The notes: generated by a model from the letters alone, not told the origin. A stretch of DNA of 64,000 nucleotides from Cichorium intybus (GCA_023525715.1 CM042012.1:119618298-119682297), one strand, 5' to 3'. Shown: positions 24,979 to 37,696, counted from the stretch's first letter. Numbers and translations are program-made.

Positions 24979-25754
24979 TGTTGGATTAGGTGTCTAAGCC
25001 ATGACTAATAATTTGTATTTACCTAATTGATAGTAGCAAAGTCCATTCGGGTTGCCCTCATAGCTAGAGGTTGAACTGGAAAACCGGGAGAGAGAAAGGT
25101 TGATTTATTATGTGATTAATAAATCAATAGGAATTAAATAAATAGTTTATTAATATATTATGGTGATAATATATTAATTAGAAACTATATTAATTAATTA
25201 GAAATTAATCTGGAATTAATTGGAATTAATTTGGTGATTAATTTGATTAATTAAAGGTACAGGGGCTGAATTGTAATTATTCAATAGTTGAGTAAGTGAC
25301 AATTATGGTAGTTTAAATGGCCAACGAAATTATGGAGGGATAATCCATAATTTCGATTATCATATGTTAGGATAAATAGATTTGAATTGATAGATAAAGG
25401 TTTATCTTATTTGAATTCAAAAAGGTTTATCTTTAAAGGCTTATCTGGTGGCCACTTGGAAACTATAAATAGAGACCCCTAGACACCATAAAAGCGACAA
25501 AATTTTTCTTATATTCCTCTCTCTGGATTTGTTCCCCTCCTGCTCCCTGGGTGTGATCTCATTTGAGGCAGGACACTTGTGCTGCTTAGCTTGCAAGAAA
25601 CAAGTAAAGGTTAGTTTTTTCTGATTTATTTCTTTTAACAATTTTTGTTTGGCCTTTAAGAATTAGTTACATGTTCAAAGTTAGAAAAAATAGATCCAAT
25701 CTAGGTTGCATGTGACTTAGGGTTTTAGTTCATAGATTTGCATAAAACCTATCA
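24979..25754 (+). repeat. 3' LTR of copia element
   Basis: Starts TGTTGGATTAGG after a purine-rich AAGTGAGAGAC and ends CCTATCA before CACCG. Confidence 0.93.
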
Positions 25755-25759
25755 CACCG

Positions 25760-27374
25760 ATCCTAGAATTCTTCACCTGGACATAATTACATTCACATGG
25801 AAAGTTTGTTATAAATAAAAAAATCACTACATGATTTCAGACATATAAACAAAACAATCAACCATGTTTGGGAGGAGAAAAGAAATGTCTAAAAATCCTA
25901 AATTGTGCACAAAACAGAGTAGAAGGATAAGTTGTTACATGTTTTAACACATGCTTTAATTCAAGTTAGTAAATCGAAACCCCGCCTTCCCCTGTCCTCT
26001 AATAAGGATGAAGGAAGTGTGAATTGGATGTTGTTGAGATAAGACGATGCAATGGAAAAGAAAATTAAGATATTATACATGGAAGTTTCTTCGAATGGAG
26101 AGGAAGGGATGCGGTCATGTAATGCAATTTGGGGTGTTCAATGTTAGGTGAATCGAGATACGCCTTTACTTGGTCTTTTAAGGGGAAAGTGAACTAAAAA
26201 GAAAGCATTTTCTATTTTAAAGATAGATTTGAAAATTGACGGAAACTCTTTTTTGGGGAAAATATATGATTTCAGGAGGAAGGCTTTTACGGTTTTACCT
26301 TTCAGACAAATAAGAAAGGAAATCTTGACAAATCAATTTCAAACCTAAACTAACTTCACGAAACCCTTCTCTCTTTTAGTGTGTGGAAAACTGTACCATT
26401 CCTTTCTGGTGGAAATAACAAAAATCATTGATCAGTTGGTTAAATTAATTAACTTGACTGATAAATGATAACATAAGACCGATCGAAGAGCAAAAGTGGG
26501 AAAGAGACGTCGAATTACCAGGAAATTAAGATGATACATTTATCAGTGATGAAGAGAGCATGATTGAATACACACACATCTATAAAAGAAACACATGAAG
26601 TCTATCATATGGAAGGACAAAAATACACAAAAATTTTAGTATACCCGGTAACACGTACGGCACATTGATACTCCCGCTTCAAACAAACAGAACGCTCCTG
26701 AAAGAAGAAAAAGACGATATTTTTTTTTCAAATTAGTTCCCTCATAGGAAAAAAAAACCCTACAAAACCCTTGAATTACTGAATTAAAAACGAGGTGTAC
26801 TGAAATTGCGATGATTTCTTTCTAGAGTTTGATTGCGCATCAGATAGGAAAAAAATGAAATCAGAAAAAAGTGAATACCTGACAATTATAACTGAGATCG
26901 TAGAATATGATTTATCTAGGAGAGAATCGCAGCAATAGAGCAGGAGAAGCATATGTTAGCAACTGCAATTTTGAATATCTCTCACCGACCTTTGGCAACA
27001 TTTCAGAAGGAAAATGAAAACCATCAACCGCGAGAACAAGGAAACAAGGGATTCTTCTTATCCATAGAAGGTTAGAGAGAGGGGGAGGGAAGTTTTCAAT
27101 ATAGAGGCGACTGGAAGTATCGTTGGTGCGAGAGAACAAGGAGGAATTGTGACAGTGTATTTGGAAAAGAAGAGACGGTGGTAGCGGTTGAACACGCGTG
27201 TCCAAAACGTGGCATGCGATACAGTCCAATTTAGTGACTAATCTAATTCTCTTATTCTGGACTTTCTTGGTCAACACGTCCAACACGCGCTCTAAGAAAA
27301 GATCACGCGCTTTCCTAAGAGCAAAACTCTCTAATTTATTGAGCCCATCTGCTAAAAATCTACGCATTCTAATG

Positions 27375-27375
<1 letters not shown>
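25760..27375. other. Helitron-like insert, right part: no recognised gene
   Basis: Mixed-composition sequence, with CT/GA-rich strings at 26930-27200. A minus frame at 27508-26912 translates as a TA-repeat run plus sequence without a recognisable domain. The region could hold captured gene pieces, but I could not name any. Confidence 0.4.

Positions 27376-27454
<79 letters not shown>
27376..27454. repeat. (TA)n tract, right of Helitron-like insert
   Basis: About 78 bases of TA followed by LTR block R, which starts CACGTATTTC. Confidence 0.93.
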
Positions 27455-27457
<3 letters not shown>

Positions 27458-28137
27458 GTATTTCTTTTCTATCGAGTGCTTTTGCGGCGTTGTGACTTTT
27501 GATCTCAATGAAGTTCTTTTCTCTTCTAATCTTCAACATCTTCGGCATTTACACTGACAAATAATTTTTGTGATCATCACTATTCATATATTATTCCTTT
27601 CTCTCTTTGAGATTGGTTTAGTTGGCTGAAAATCTTTGTTATTATTTGGTAGTCGTTGTTAATATTGTGTTTTATTGTTTCATTTTTTCAAGCACCTTTG
27701 TAATTGTTCAACATCCGTGATCAACATTGAATTTTTTTAATTGTATTCATAACTTAGTGACTAAACTTAGTCATTGATATGAATTTCAATTACCAAGTTA
27801 GTTTGATACAAGTCTAATTGTAATGTCTCAAATCCGGTAATAAAACTTTTCATTTTAAAACGGTTCAAATAAATAAAACGGGTTACCTAATAAAACCATC
27901 CAAATTAAAACGTGATATTTAAAACATGTAAAATCGTATTTAACAAAAAATTTATAAACATTATCCAACGGAAGACTCAAATACCAAATCTTTAGATGCG
28001 GTACAGTCGTGCCGTACTCCGAGCCCAAGCCAGAAAATACCTCAAAAACAGTTAAGGTGAAAGAGTAAGCACAAAACTTAGTTAGTTCCTCGAAATACCA
28101 CACGATCCATTCCATAACACATAATCACAAAAGGTAT

Positions 28138-29090
28138 CCGGGCTTGCCCCGAACAATCTGGCTCTCGGGCTTGCCCCGATCCGTCTCGGCTAGGAACTCA
28201 CTGTTGGATTAGGTGTCTAAGCCATGACTTATAATTGTATTTATCTTGTTAATTGAAGCAAAGTTCATTTGGGTTGCCCTCATAGCTGGAGGTTTAGTGT
28301 AGAGTTCAGTAGAGTGAAAGGTTGATTTATTAATTGTTTAATAAATCAATAGAAATAAATAAATGGTTTATTAATATATTTAAGTGTTAATATATTAATT
28401 AGAAACTATAATAATTAATTGAGATTTAATCTAGAATTAATTTGATTTAATTTAGTGATTAAATAAATTAATTATAAGTGCAGGGACTGGTTTGTATTCA
28501 ATAGTTGAATAACTGGTAAGCCAGTGGCCAAGGGCCAAAAGGTGGCGCCAAACTTGGTGGCTACTCCAAGTTGGCGAAAACCCTAATTAGGGTTTGAGGG
28601 ATCTGGTCCAAATGGTCAACAGGCTTGTCCATTTGGAGGCTCCTTAGGGTTTCAAGTGTAACCCTTGGAGGCTATAAAAGGAACCCTCCTGGCACCCTAA
28701 AACCTGCGCCAACTTGAACCAGTGTGACTCTGCTGAACTGTCTTCTCCATTGCTTTGGGTGTGACTTGCATTTGAGGCAGGATTGTTTTGCTGCTAGCTT
28801 CAAGAACAAGATCAAGAAAGGTTGGTTATTCTTATTTGATCTTTAGAATTAATTGTTCCCTTTAAGTTTTAGTTCATAGTCTTCATAGAAGAAAACATAG
28901 ATCATATTAGGGTTGCATGTGAACCATAGGAATTTATTTGTTCATTGATTGCTTCAAAACCCCACACACACGAGCTTGCTCCGTCCCGTCCGTCACCGAA
29001 TCAACTCATTCTTAGGACTCTCGAGCTTACCCCGATCCGTCCGAGCATCAACTCATCCTTTGACTCTCGGGCTTGCCCCGATCCGTCAGT
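28138..29090. repeat. repeats of CTTGCCCCGATCCGTC flanking the nested LTR
   Basis: Copies or variants occur near 28143, 28169, 28975, 29028 and 29074, often preceded by CTCGGG. They belong to the gypsy LTR and lie on both sides of the nested solo LTR. Confidence 0.75.
28202..28964 (+). mobile_element. copia solo LTR nested in the gypsy solo LTR
   Basis: Starts TGTTGGATTAGGTGTC and ends AAAACCCCA. It has the same layout as the LTR at 18365 (shared GGGTTGCCCTCATAGCT), but is diverged enough to be another subfamily. Flanks CTCAC and CACAC match at four of five positions, consistent with an eroded target duplication. Confidence 0.8.
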
Positions 29091-29399
29091 AAACACGTAA
29101 GACACAAACAACACATTACTACACACAGTAATTAAGTTACCTACGAATGTAACTACACCCATAGTATAGTAAGAAGACTCAACGGATCCGCAAAACCAAA
29201 CAGCGTTCTACACGCGCGACTTCAGATCCCGACAGCGCGAACCTCCTAATAAGGATAAATTCCACTTAGAACTTCCTAAATCCCAAACATGATAAATCTC
29301 TAAGACCGGTGCCCCGAATCCTCAAGTTTGACCAAAAGTCAAAATGGTCAAAAAGTCAACGATCAAAGGTCAAAGTCAACAAAAGTCAACACGCACAGT

Positions 29400-30065
29400 T
29401 AGCGCCGCTAACTTTCCTAGTTAGCGTTGCTAACTTTGAATAGCCTTAAAAGTCTATTAAGCTCTTAATCCATTCAGCCAAAGTCTTAAATAGCCCAAAA
29501 CTCAACAAAACTACCTAAAAGGGCTTGGCTTACTCTCTAAACCAATTTAATGGTTCTAAATCAGGACTTAAAGGCATAAAGTTCCAAACTTTATCCTTTC
29601 CAACCATGGAAAATCACCAAAATGGTCCATGACACTAATTTAACCCATAAAAATCCATTTATATCATAAGAAAGCCATAAAAATGCATAAAGGTGGGAGC
29701 TTTACTCACAATAGTCTAGAAACAAGAAGCTTTAGCTGATTCCCACATGAAGAAAGCCTCCTAGCAACACCAAGCATCATTTAGCATCATAATCTCTTCA
29801 ATAAAACCTTCAAAGGTGACCAAGTGAACCAAAAAACATTCAAGAGAGCTAGAGAGAGCGGAGAAAAACAAGGTTGGAGGCTAAAAGGGTGTAAATGGCG
29901 GCTGCATGCTCTAGGCTTCCCCACCCTTAAATGCGGCCCAAACATGAAAATCTAGGGTTTTGGCCCAAACAGGATAGTTAGCGTCGCAAATCGCAAATGT
30001 GCAAACCCACCGACTGGCAACATATTAGCAGCACTAATGACCATATTAGCGTCGCTAATATGCTT
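29400..30065. repeat. palindrome cluster TTAGCGxCGCTAA in gypsy LTR
   Basis: Copies GTTAGCGCCGCTAAC (about 29398), GTTAGCGTTGCTAAC (about 29422), then ATATTAGCAGCACTAAT and ATATTAGCGTCGCTAATAT between about 29970 and 30062. Confidence 0.8.
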
Positions 30066-30164
30066 TTTCTCCAAAGACCCCCAAAACTCAATCTCTTTAA
30101 TTTCCAAACTTAATTCCTTTAAGCCGCAAACTTGAATGTTTCGAGATTAAGGTCTTACACTAAT

Positions 30165-30922
30165 AATTTTTGAAAAGTGAGAACACTATATTGAGTGTTA
30201 AACTTCTTACAATTACCATATAAGTCTAATGATGGATACTTTATGCAGGTTGATATTGCAATTAATCACATTGTTGGTTAAAGGAGCTTCATGATTGATC
30301 AGTTGGTAGAAGGTGTAAAGTTTGGCACTAGAAAGTGGTTAGTATTGGGGAAATATGTCACATAATCAGTTGGACACAAGAACTTTGACAAATATGTAAA
30401 GTTTGTAAGAACCTTAGTGCATTATGTAATATTACAATGATGGTTAGAACTTTATAATGATAGAACTTATGCTATATAAAGAATGTTAGAATGTTAGAAT
30501 GATAGAACTTATGTTATAATTGGCAAATTGTGTTATTATAATTTTATTTGCTCACAAATCTTATACATGTTTGGTTAATACTACTTGGATTGTAATTTTG
30601 AACATCATTAATTTAATGTTATTAGGAATGTTGTTGGTGGATGTAGAAGGTGTAAAGTCTAGGAATCGAATTTCATACTTGCAAAATGGACCTTGTTTTC
30701 TTTAGTATACAACCCAGTTGCGTACAATGAAATAAAGCTCTATAAACCTCATATGACCCTAGTTTTGCATGGGAAACATACTCTATTTATCTCATATGAC
30801 CCGATTTATAATCAGAATGTATTGTCATTTTTTTTAATATGACTGCCTATATCAAATGCAGTTGCAAAACCGGGTCCTTCAATACATTTTAACCGAATTA
30901 TTTAACTCATTTTGTAGTAGTG
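30165..30922. mobile_element. sequence ending in a CACTA-type terminus
   Basis: The stretch ends TTTTGTAGTAGTG at 30910-30922, whose reverse complement CACTACTACAAAA is a standard CACTA (En/Spm) terminal repeat. The sequence continues across the gypsy solo LTR from 27554-27813. I found no matching 5' terminus and no transposase, so element extent is unknown. Confidence 0.4.
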
Positions 30923-31461
30923 AATAAAATACTCATATCAGTTTCATTAAGAGATGATAAAAATAACTTTTATACCCTCATGTGTGAGGCACGTGATCAT
31001 GAGTAACAACAGAAATTTAATAAAAAATTGATGGAAGGACCGTCAGTGCAACAACATACAACCACGAGTCTTGAATGATAGGAAGAAATGTTGGACTAGA
31101 AGTGCAAAAATCAAAAAAATACAAATACAATTTCTATAATTTAGTTTAAATAATATTATGAAAAGAAAAATGAAAAAGGAAAAATATAAAGTATTTTCGT
31201 TATTTACTAAGCATTTGACGGGTGAACATCCGCTAACTAGGAAAATGACCAAAAATATAGGATATTAGAACCATAAACTGACCATCCTAATTTTATGAAA
31301 GTTGGCTAATATTATGTAGTTTACTTTAAATCTATAGAAAACACAACAAATATATTTTTTGGATTTCGAATATTATATATCCCGAATATCCAAAAATTTC
31401 TAAAATCACTCTCAAATTCGAATCCAAAAAACTATATAACTAAACTTCAAATATAAATAAG
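30923..31461. other. AT-rich spacer without recognised gene
   Basis: No coding signal, long repeat or terminal motif was seen. Confidence 0.4.
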
Positions 31462-31697
31462 AGTAAATTACAGTTTTAGTTTCTATGGTTTGTGTTAGGT
31501 ATCATCACTCTAAGTCCAAGTATTTAGAATCACACATGACTGTCCATGTAGTTAGAAATATGCACGTATCAGGTCACTGGTCCAAGTAAAATGACTTTAT
31601 TGCCTTTTTTTTTTCTTTGTATTCTTTTAATAATTAATAAATTAAACAATAAAATAAAAACCCCACCGACCATATCCCCATCCCCACCCCCACCTCT

Positions 31698-31820
<123 letters not shown>

Positions 31821-32806
31821 AAATTACAACAAGACCTCCAAAATCCCCAAATCATTCTACCACAATGAACGTCTGGAACTTTATATAAATAATTGGTTGA
31901 AGTTCCATGATACATCCGATACCCCTACCCTTGTGTTCATACTTTCAGTTTGTGTTCTTTGCAACTCTCATATAACCTCATCATCTTCTTTCTTGTCCCT
32001 GTGTGAGTGTTCGACGGTAACTCAACCCACCTAAACACACACATACACACACCTTCAACTAATTAAATAACACTCACACACAGGAGCTCGAGAAATCTTC
32101 GACTCATGTTGCCACAGTCAAACAGTCATTCAGCAAGATGTTCACGACCCACTCCCCCGACTTTCTTGGGGTGAACTTCCATTATACCTCGGAAAAACAC
32201 GAAAATATATTGATAGTGGGATCTGGACGGCCGGTGTCTGGTTGTATAACCTAAACACAATTTTATTTCATAGTCTGGATTTAGGTGAGAACATTTAAAG
32301 ATTTCCATAGAGTACATACTGTAGACTTTAATTTTGCAAGTGGTTCAATTTGGCCTCCATTTTGACTTTTAAAAATGAGAACAACGTTCGATATTGTAGT
32401 TTGATCATCATCGTAACCTTTGTTAGTATCAATTTTGACTTTTGAAAATGAGAACAACGATTGATAGCAGTTGCTTGCTTATTAGGAGAGGATCGAACAG
32501 TTTTGCGTTGTCGATTCAATCAGCTGGATTCAGGAATTATTTGATCTCTTCCCTGTGAAGAAATGAAAAATAATGGGGTTGAAACCCAACTCTCTTCCTT
32601 TGTCAACAATCAACTGCTCTTATCAAAAATTTATAAACTGAAAATTTCAAGGATAAAGGAAGAAGATGAGAGAGAGAGATGGGGGTTGGGGTGTGTGGGG
32701 TTTTTATTTTAGTTTTTTAATTTATTAATTATTAAAAGAATACAAAAAAAAATAAATAAGAAATAAAAAAGGGTAATAAGGTCATTTACTTGGACCAGGG
32801 ACCTCA

Positions 32807-32905
32807 CACATGTATATTTCAAACCACAGCACACACACATGTATATTTCAAACCACAGCACACACAGCACACACACATGTATATTTCAAACCACAGCACA
32901 CACAC
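32807..32905. repeat. three tandem copies of ACATGTATATTTCAAACCAC
   Basis: An approximately 30-base unit (CACACACATGTATATTTCAAACCACAG) repeats three times within the right TIR. The left TIR has no such expansion. Confidence 0.85.
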
Positions 32906-33237
32906 CTAGGATTCCAAATACTTGGACATAGAGTGATACCTAACACAAACCACATGGACCAAAACTGTAATTTACTTAACGAATAATTTAGATGTATTTT
33001 CGGATCAGAAAACCATTCATTATTCGTCACTAGTCCACCTTTTTGGCCCATCTATTAATATACCACAAGTTTAAATAATTTAATCGTTTTTTTAGCGACA
33101 CCAACAAAACGGCAATTGACGGTTTGGTTTTACGGAGAATCATATCCATTATTCTCTTTTTCACTAAAACTATTTGCTAATAACCCATCAACACCCACCA
33201 GCAAAACATCACCTTTTTTCTCTCCCTACTGTCACTC

Positions 33238-33244
33238 TATATAT
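33238..33244 (+). promoter_or_regulatory. TATA box of small-protein gene A
   Basis: TATATAT in CACTCTATATATCTC, about 46 bases before the ATG. Copy B has CACTCTATATTTCTC at the same place. A pyrimidine-rich leader follows in both. Confidence 0.55.
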
Positions 33245-33289
33245 CTCTATCTCCGCGATCTTTGTACCTCAAAACATCAAACAAAGATC

Positions 33290-33520
33290 ATGTCAAGATT
33301 AATCGATATGTGGACCTGTGAAGTGAAGAAGATGCTGAGCAACAAGGGTCACACCAATGGCTCGAACCCATGTGAACCAGATTCGCCGAAGAGTAACCAG
33401 GTGATCCAGCACTGGGGCTGGTCAGAGGCTTTACTCAAACGAGTCAACTCACCACCGTTGGCGTTCCCTGTGTACTCGGAGGCTTCTGTTTCTATGCTTG
33501 TTGAATGCTTTAGTCCTTAA
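33290..33520 (+). CDS. small conserved 76-aa protein, copy A
   Basis: A single-exon gene for a 76-residue protein, sharing about 64 of 76 residues with copy B at 48212. The start is fixed by the paralogue: similarity begins at MS(R/G)LIDMW, and an in-frame extension upstream in copy A would run through the TATA region. No signal peptide or membrane segment is seen. The N third is an amphipathic LIDMWTCEVKKM, the middle is polar, and the C terminus is SEASVSMLVECFSP, the most conserved block. I do not recognise the family with certainty. The conserved frame, the in-place promoter and the excess of conservative changes argue for a real gene. A 3' UTR leads to a tRNA gene on the opposite strand. 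Confidence 0.72.
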   Translation: MSRLIDMWTCEVKKMLSNKGHTNGSNPCEPDSPKSNQVIQHWGWSEALLKRVNSPPLAFPVYSEASVSMLVECFSP

Positions 33521-33712
33521 TTAAGTTGCTCATACTTGTACCTTCTGATATACATCGTGTACATCATTACTATTTCACAGTAAATGATAATGTTTAGCTT
33601 TCTGAATGTGTCAAAATTTGAAGCATAGTTGAGTACTATTTGATTTGCGAAACAGGAAAAGATAAGAAATTAAGTCGAAAAAATGAGTTTGCGGAATGAT
33701 CAGAGAAAGATT

Positions 33713-33785
33713 TGGAGATGCGGGGAATCGAACCCCGTGCCTCTCGCATGCGAAGCGAGCGCTCTACCATATGAGCTACATCCCC
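33713..33785 (-). tRNA. trnA-CGC: tRNA-Ala (anticodon CGC)
   Basis: 73 bases on minus fold as a standard cloverleaf. Acceptor stem GGGGATG pairs with CATCTCC (one G-T), the D arm is GCTC/GAGC, and the anticodon stem CTCGC/GCGAG has loop TTCGCAT, giving CGC. The T arm is CGGGG-TTCGATT-CCCCG and the discriminator is A. There is no intron and CCA is not encoded, as expected for a eukaryotic nuclear gene. Internal A and B boxes (TAGCTCATATGGT, GGTTCGATTCC) are intact. An identical copy lies at 50019-50091. Confidence 0.96.
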
Positions 33786-34449
33786 ATTTTTGTCTTCTGA
33801 TATCTAAGAATTCTAATTAAATGTTCTGGAGTTAATTAATCAGCCATTTTTTTTACACACATTGTATTTATTAGGTTATAACATTCTGTGTTCTTTTTAG
33901 AATTTTAGGTTATTCTCCTTTTACGTACAACTTCAATCATTGTAAGAACTTATTTTTATCACCAAGTTAAATGGTTATATGAAAACGATACAACTAAAAA
34001 TGTAAGCTTATATACATGTTTATATGTTACGGAAGCTTGAAGAGTGAAGGATAGAAACATTTTTGCAATAATAAAACCGGTGGGTCATTTGGATAACAAA
34101 CGATAACATATATGAAGATACAAAAAAGAAGTGAAAAAAAAGCTTTTTTCTGGAACAACATAAAAAATGTATTATTAACCAAAAGACTAGCAATAAACTA
34201 GTCAATAGAGTACAAAGAATACAATCAGCCCAACTGAAAAGCTAATAATGAGTTCATATACCATGATAGATCTAGAAAAAGAATGGATCAAAACATTGTA
34301 AAAGATAGCATCATTTGTTATGATAGAAGAACCAAAAGTGTCACATACCAATATCAACACAACATTTAAAAGAAAGTGAAAAATAATCACATCTAAACAC
34401 AGCTTGGCATATATTTGTACATGATCCAAAATCTTTGATCGCTTCAACA

Positions 34450-34990
34450 TCGAGGATGTCCGAGGATGAGCGAATTTCAGAGATATCTAACCATCAAAAG
34501 ATATCTCACAAATCCTTAGCAAAATTACAACCAATAAAGACGTGTTTTGTAGCCTCATCTTCCAAAGCACATTTAAGATAAAGAGTAGAGTCGGTGTCAA
34601 TTCCTCGGTTTTCAAAAATTTTCCTCACAGGGATCCTATCTAAAACAAGTCTTTAAGCTAAAACATTATTAATCTTATTTAGGACCATTTTATGACCCCT
34701 CCAAAAGAACCCAATTGTCTGGTCATCAATTAAGTGGAATGAAGCCACCAAATATTCCCCTGAAGTGGTCAAGTCTCAAACCCACTTATAATTATTCATG
34801 GAAATAGTAAGACCATCAATAAGGTTAGCTAAAGTAGCCAATTCTGTTTAAACATAATGGTCACAACCACTCCTAATCCCAATTACCAAAAGTATATTGA
34901 TCTGAAACTTTACACCTTTTATAGTTTCAGTATCACAAAATCTAGGCAACAACAAATAAAATGGTGTCTCACCGATCCATCAATCCTCCC
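34450..34990 (-). pseudogene. LINE retrotransposon fragment (RT zinc-binding C-terminal region)
   Basis: Minus-strand translation across several stops gives wording typical of the zf-RVT end of plant LINE ORF2: RLVLDRIPVRK, ENRGIDTDSTL, HVFIGCNFAKDL. Upstream, SGEYLVASFHLIDD belongs to the same region. It continues a LINE whose RT end lies at 37697-37964 and 42736-42850, so the parts are split by later insertions. Confidence 0.7.
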
Positions 34991-34999
34991 AAAATCTTA

Positions 35000-35877
35000 T
35001 ACTAGAATTATTGAATGAATAATAATTTCAAAATTTTTGTTTTTATTTAAAAATGACCAAAATGATCAAAACCAAAAATGGGAATATGAGATAATTGACG
35101 TGTTATGAACAAATGTGTTGGCCAAGATATGATTACGAAGGCAAAACCTGTAACATTAACCAAGCCGATTGCACACAATGAAATTCTCACGGGGTAGCTG
35201 CACTTTGTATTGCTGTACTAGCTAAAAAAAGATTCGGTTAAAATAGATGTCTTATAAACTCATCATACGTGAGTATGCTAAGTACATTTAACAAACAAAA
35301 GTCTTTTAACACAAGCTAGAATTTCGCAAGGTGAGAATATTTTTGAATACAAGGCAAATGAGCAACCACAACATTGAAAATAAAGATGTAACATGTTTTA
35401 ATAATTAAAAGATTTCACAAAGGTTAAGGAAAATGCAAGAAATAACAAATGTTTTAAATAAAATTTTTTTTTCAAGATTTTTTTTTTGTAAAAAAAATAA
35501 ATAAAAAAAATGCGATGATAACTAACATCGTATATACCTCCACAAGCTTAAATGTAAGCGTCGTCCTCGATGCTTGCGGAAGGTCTAATGCGGACCCGGA
35601 GGTGGTTTTGCATTCCGAACACATCCAAACACTTTATTATGTAAACTTATAAACAAAATCAAATGAAGATTTGTTAAAACACACGAAAATTAAACATACA
35701 AATACCATAAAATCAAAAATAAATCGGGTTGCCTCTCAAGAAGCGCACTTGTTTAACGTCGTTGGCTCGACGTTTTTTTTTTTTTAAACTTCTTACTCGC
35801 TCTCTAAAGGTGTACCTGTTTGAACGGATCTGGGCTTAAAGAGTTAATCACTAACCGATTCCCCGGCAACGGCAATT
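35000..35877 (-). mobile_element. 5' leader of a truncated Athila/Tat-type gypsy element
   Basis: Left of the LTR on plus. The complement of a tRNA-Asp-type primer-binding site lies at 35859-35877 (TTGCCGTTGCCGGGGAA on minus), next to the LTR. The GGGTTGCCTCTCAAGAAGCG phrase near 35729 recurs in leaders of plant Athila/Tat elements. No gag was seen, so the element is truncated at about 35000, where LINE sequence resumes. Confidence 0.6.
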
Positions 35878-37696
35878 TGTTGGGTGCGTCAAATCGAATA
35901 AATAAAAGAGGTAATGGAATATGGATGCAGTTTATAATGATGGAACAGAAATGTGATACGTTAAAAAACCTCTAAATACTCTTCTAATTAAGAATAGTAT
36001 AGTAGTGGTACGAGTCGAACCCAAGAGAATCGGTGTGGGTTAATCTCTTGCCAAGTTTTCACACTTCTAGAGATTGAGACAATGAAATATAAAGTTCAAG
36101 GGGGATTTGTCAAGTCGCTTGAAAAACATAAAATAAAGAAGAATGTGATTACAATAATTAAACGGACATTCGGCTTCTAGTCTAATCAATCTTGTCACAT
36201 ATTCATACTTGGATGAAATTAAGAGTTAAATAATGGTTCTTGTCAATGGAAAGTGACAATAACACATCAACTTAGATGAGATCCAAATTAATATGCTCAA
36301 TACTTCAATGGTCTCAGTGGTGAAAGAAGTATTGTTTTCTCATATATAAGTAAATATCTTAATGGTCATCTTGAAGAGATAGATGTATCTCAACCGAGAC
36401 AAGATACCACTTAAATATGCGAGCTCTATTCCAAATTCAATATTCCGTCCCTTTGGATGAAGGAACTAAGAACAAGTTTGTTATTTAAAACATAAAAGTG
36501 CAACCGGGACAAAAGAAATGTGCATGACTAATACACAACTAGGATTAACACTAAAGTTATATAAAAAGTATGCACAACACCGTGGTCAACTAGTGGTTAA
36601 CATGATCATTGACCAAAAGTGATGCTTTACGTATTTTTGTTGGTTCTTTGCTTCCTAATAGCTCAAACGAACGCTCGTACTAAGCCTTTCAAAAATAAAG
36701 TACTTCTAAGATATTACTAACAATGATCCCCAAAACAATTGAAGATGCATATAACTTTACTTGGTTGATTACCGGAATATAGTGATCGGCTAAATTCCAA
36801 ATAATGACCAATTTTGTAATAAGAAACTAAATAACAAAACTAAACCAAAACAATTTAATAACTTCAAAACTTCAATCCAAGAGTAAATATTAATGACAAG
36901 AAAGATAATTGACTAAAAGCCGAATGTTATGAGACTTAGCCAAACATGTTGGCTAAAAACCTCATTTATACAAAAAATAGAAAACTAACTAGGAATAACT
37001 AGTGATTATGGAGGATGTTCAGAAGATAATGCAATAAGAGATCCTCCCTAAGGCTAACCCAACACATCTATTTATAATTAGATGCCAAGGGTAAAATGGT
37101 AATTTGCTCCTCAACAAACATAATCATTCCAAGACCCATTTCCTTTATCACATGGCTTCAAAATCGGATGGGATCTGCATCTGGTCGTTCAGCAAGGAGG
37201 TTACATCACATGATGGAATAAACAACTCATAGTGGGAGAAAAAGCAAATCTGGACACCTTTTTGACATTACACGGCCGTGTAATTTTCAGGGCCAAAATT
37301 ACATGGTCGTGTAATGCTGCATTTCTTCATTGACTTTTTCCTGAGCTGACATGGCATCCACATGTCTAAATGAAGTTACACGGCCGTGTAACTTGAAGGA
37401 ACAAAGTTACACGGTCGTGTACTGTACTATTTGGTCTTCGGGACGATTTTTTTGTAACTTCTTCGTTTGGGCTCCGTTTCTCCTGAGATTTTCCGTGCAG
37501 CCTCCTAATGATTTACAATTAATGTTCCAAGTATCAAAATACCTGCAAAACATACCATTTTACCCAAACAAATGGTATTACTCCGAAATAAACACATTAG
37601 TACGAAAACATGCATATAGCATGCTTTTATTGGCGAAATACGATGTCAAATGAAGTAAATAAACGTGCTAAAAGGTGTATATTAATACACCTATCA
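35878..37696 (-). mobile_element. LTR of the truncated Athila/Tat-type element
   Basis: On minus it begins TGATAGGTGTATTAATATAC and ends CCCAACA, directly followed by the primer-binding site. Length is 1819 bp. It holds a cluster of TACACGGCCGTGTAA palindromes (37265-37420) and a GAGTCGAACCCAAG string near 36010 common in this LTR class. The flank at 37697 returns to LINE sequence. Confidence 0.7.
37265..37425. repeat. palindrome cluster ACACGGCCGTGTAA
   Basis: Four copies: TTACACGGCCGTGTAA at about 37268, TTACATGGTCGTGTAA at about 37300, TTACACGGCCGTGTAA at about 37376 and TTACACGGTCGTGTA at about 37406. Each is perfect or nearly so, separated by unrelated sequence. Confidence 0.9.

Larger units (their letters stand above)
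18365..25754 (+). mobile_element. decayed Ty1-copia retrotransposon with intact ends
   Basis: Full element with 775/776-bp LTRs beginning TGTTGGATTAGG and ending AAACCTATCA, flanked by a perfect 5-bp duplication CACCG (18360-18364 and 25755-25759). The PBS is at 19141 and a purine-rich tract precedes the 3' LTR. The LTRs look about 97% identical by eye, yet the coding region is heavily broken. Confidence 0.92.
27819..30159 (-). mobile_element. Ty3-gypsy (chromovirus-type) solo LTR
   Basis: The ends are TGTAATGTCTC and GGTCTTACA; read on minus it begins TGTAAGACC, a start typical of Tekay-type LTRs. A perfect 5-bp duplication CTAAT flanks it (27814-27818, 30160-30164). No primer-binding site or coding sequence lies between, so it is a solo LTR. 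It contains short palindromes with core TTAGCG(C/T)CGCTAA and repeats of CTTGCCCCGATCCGTC. A copia solo LTR is nested inside. Confidence 0.85.
33094..34440. repeat. segmental duplicate A (paired with 47905-50805)
   Basis: Collinear similarity with copy B covers the promoter, the 76-aa gene, its 3' region, a tRNA-Ala gene and about 650 bases beyond it. Shared phrases include CACCAACAAAACGGCA / TACCAACAAAACGGCA at the start and CTGAAAAGCTAATA near the end. Copy A is the simpler one, with a single unit where copy B has about three. Confidence 0.88.

Noticed and set aside
27198..27557. 119-codon frame at the Helitron-like insert's right edge
   Set aside because: Spans the insertion junction and a TA tract, so it cannot be an evolved gene.
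33116..33289. In-frame upstream extension of the 76-aa gene (134-aa frame)
   Set aside because: It runs through the TATA box, lacks an ATG start and is not open in the paralogue at 48212.
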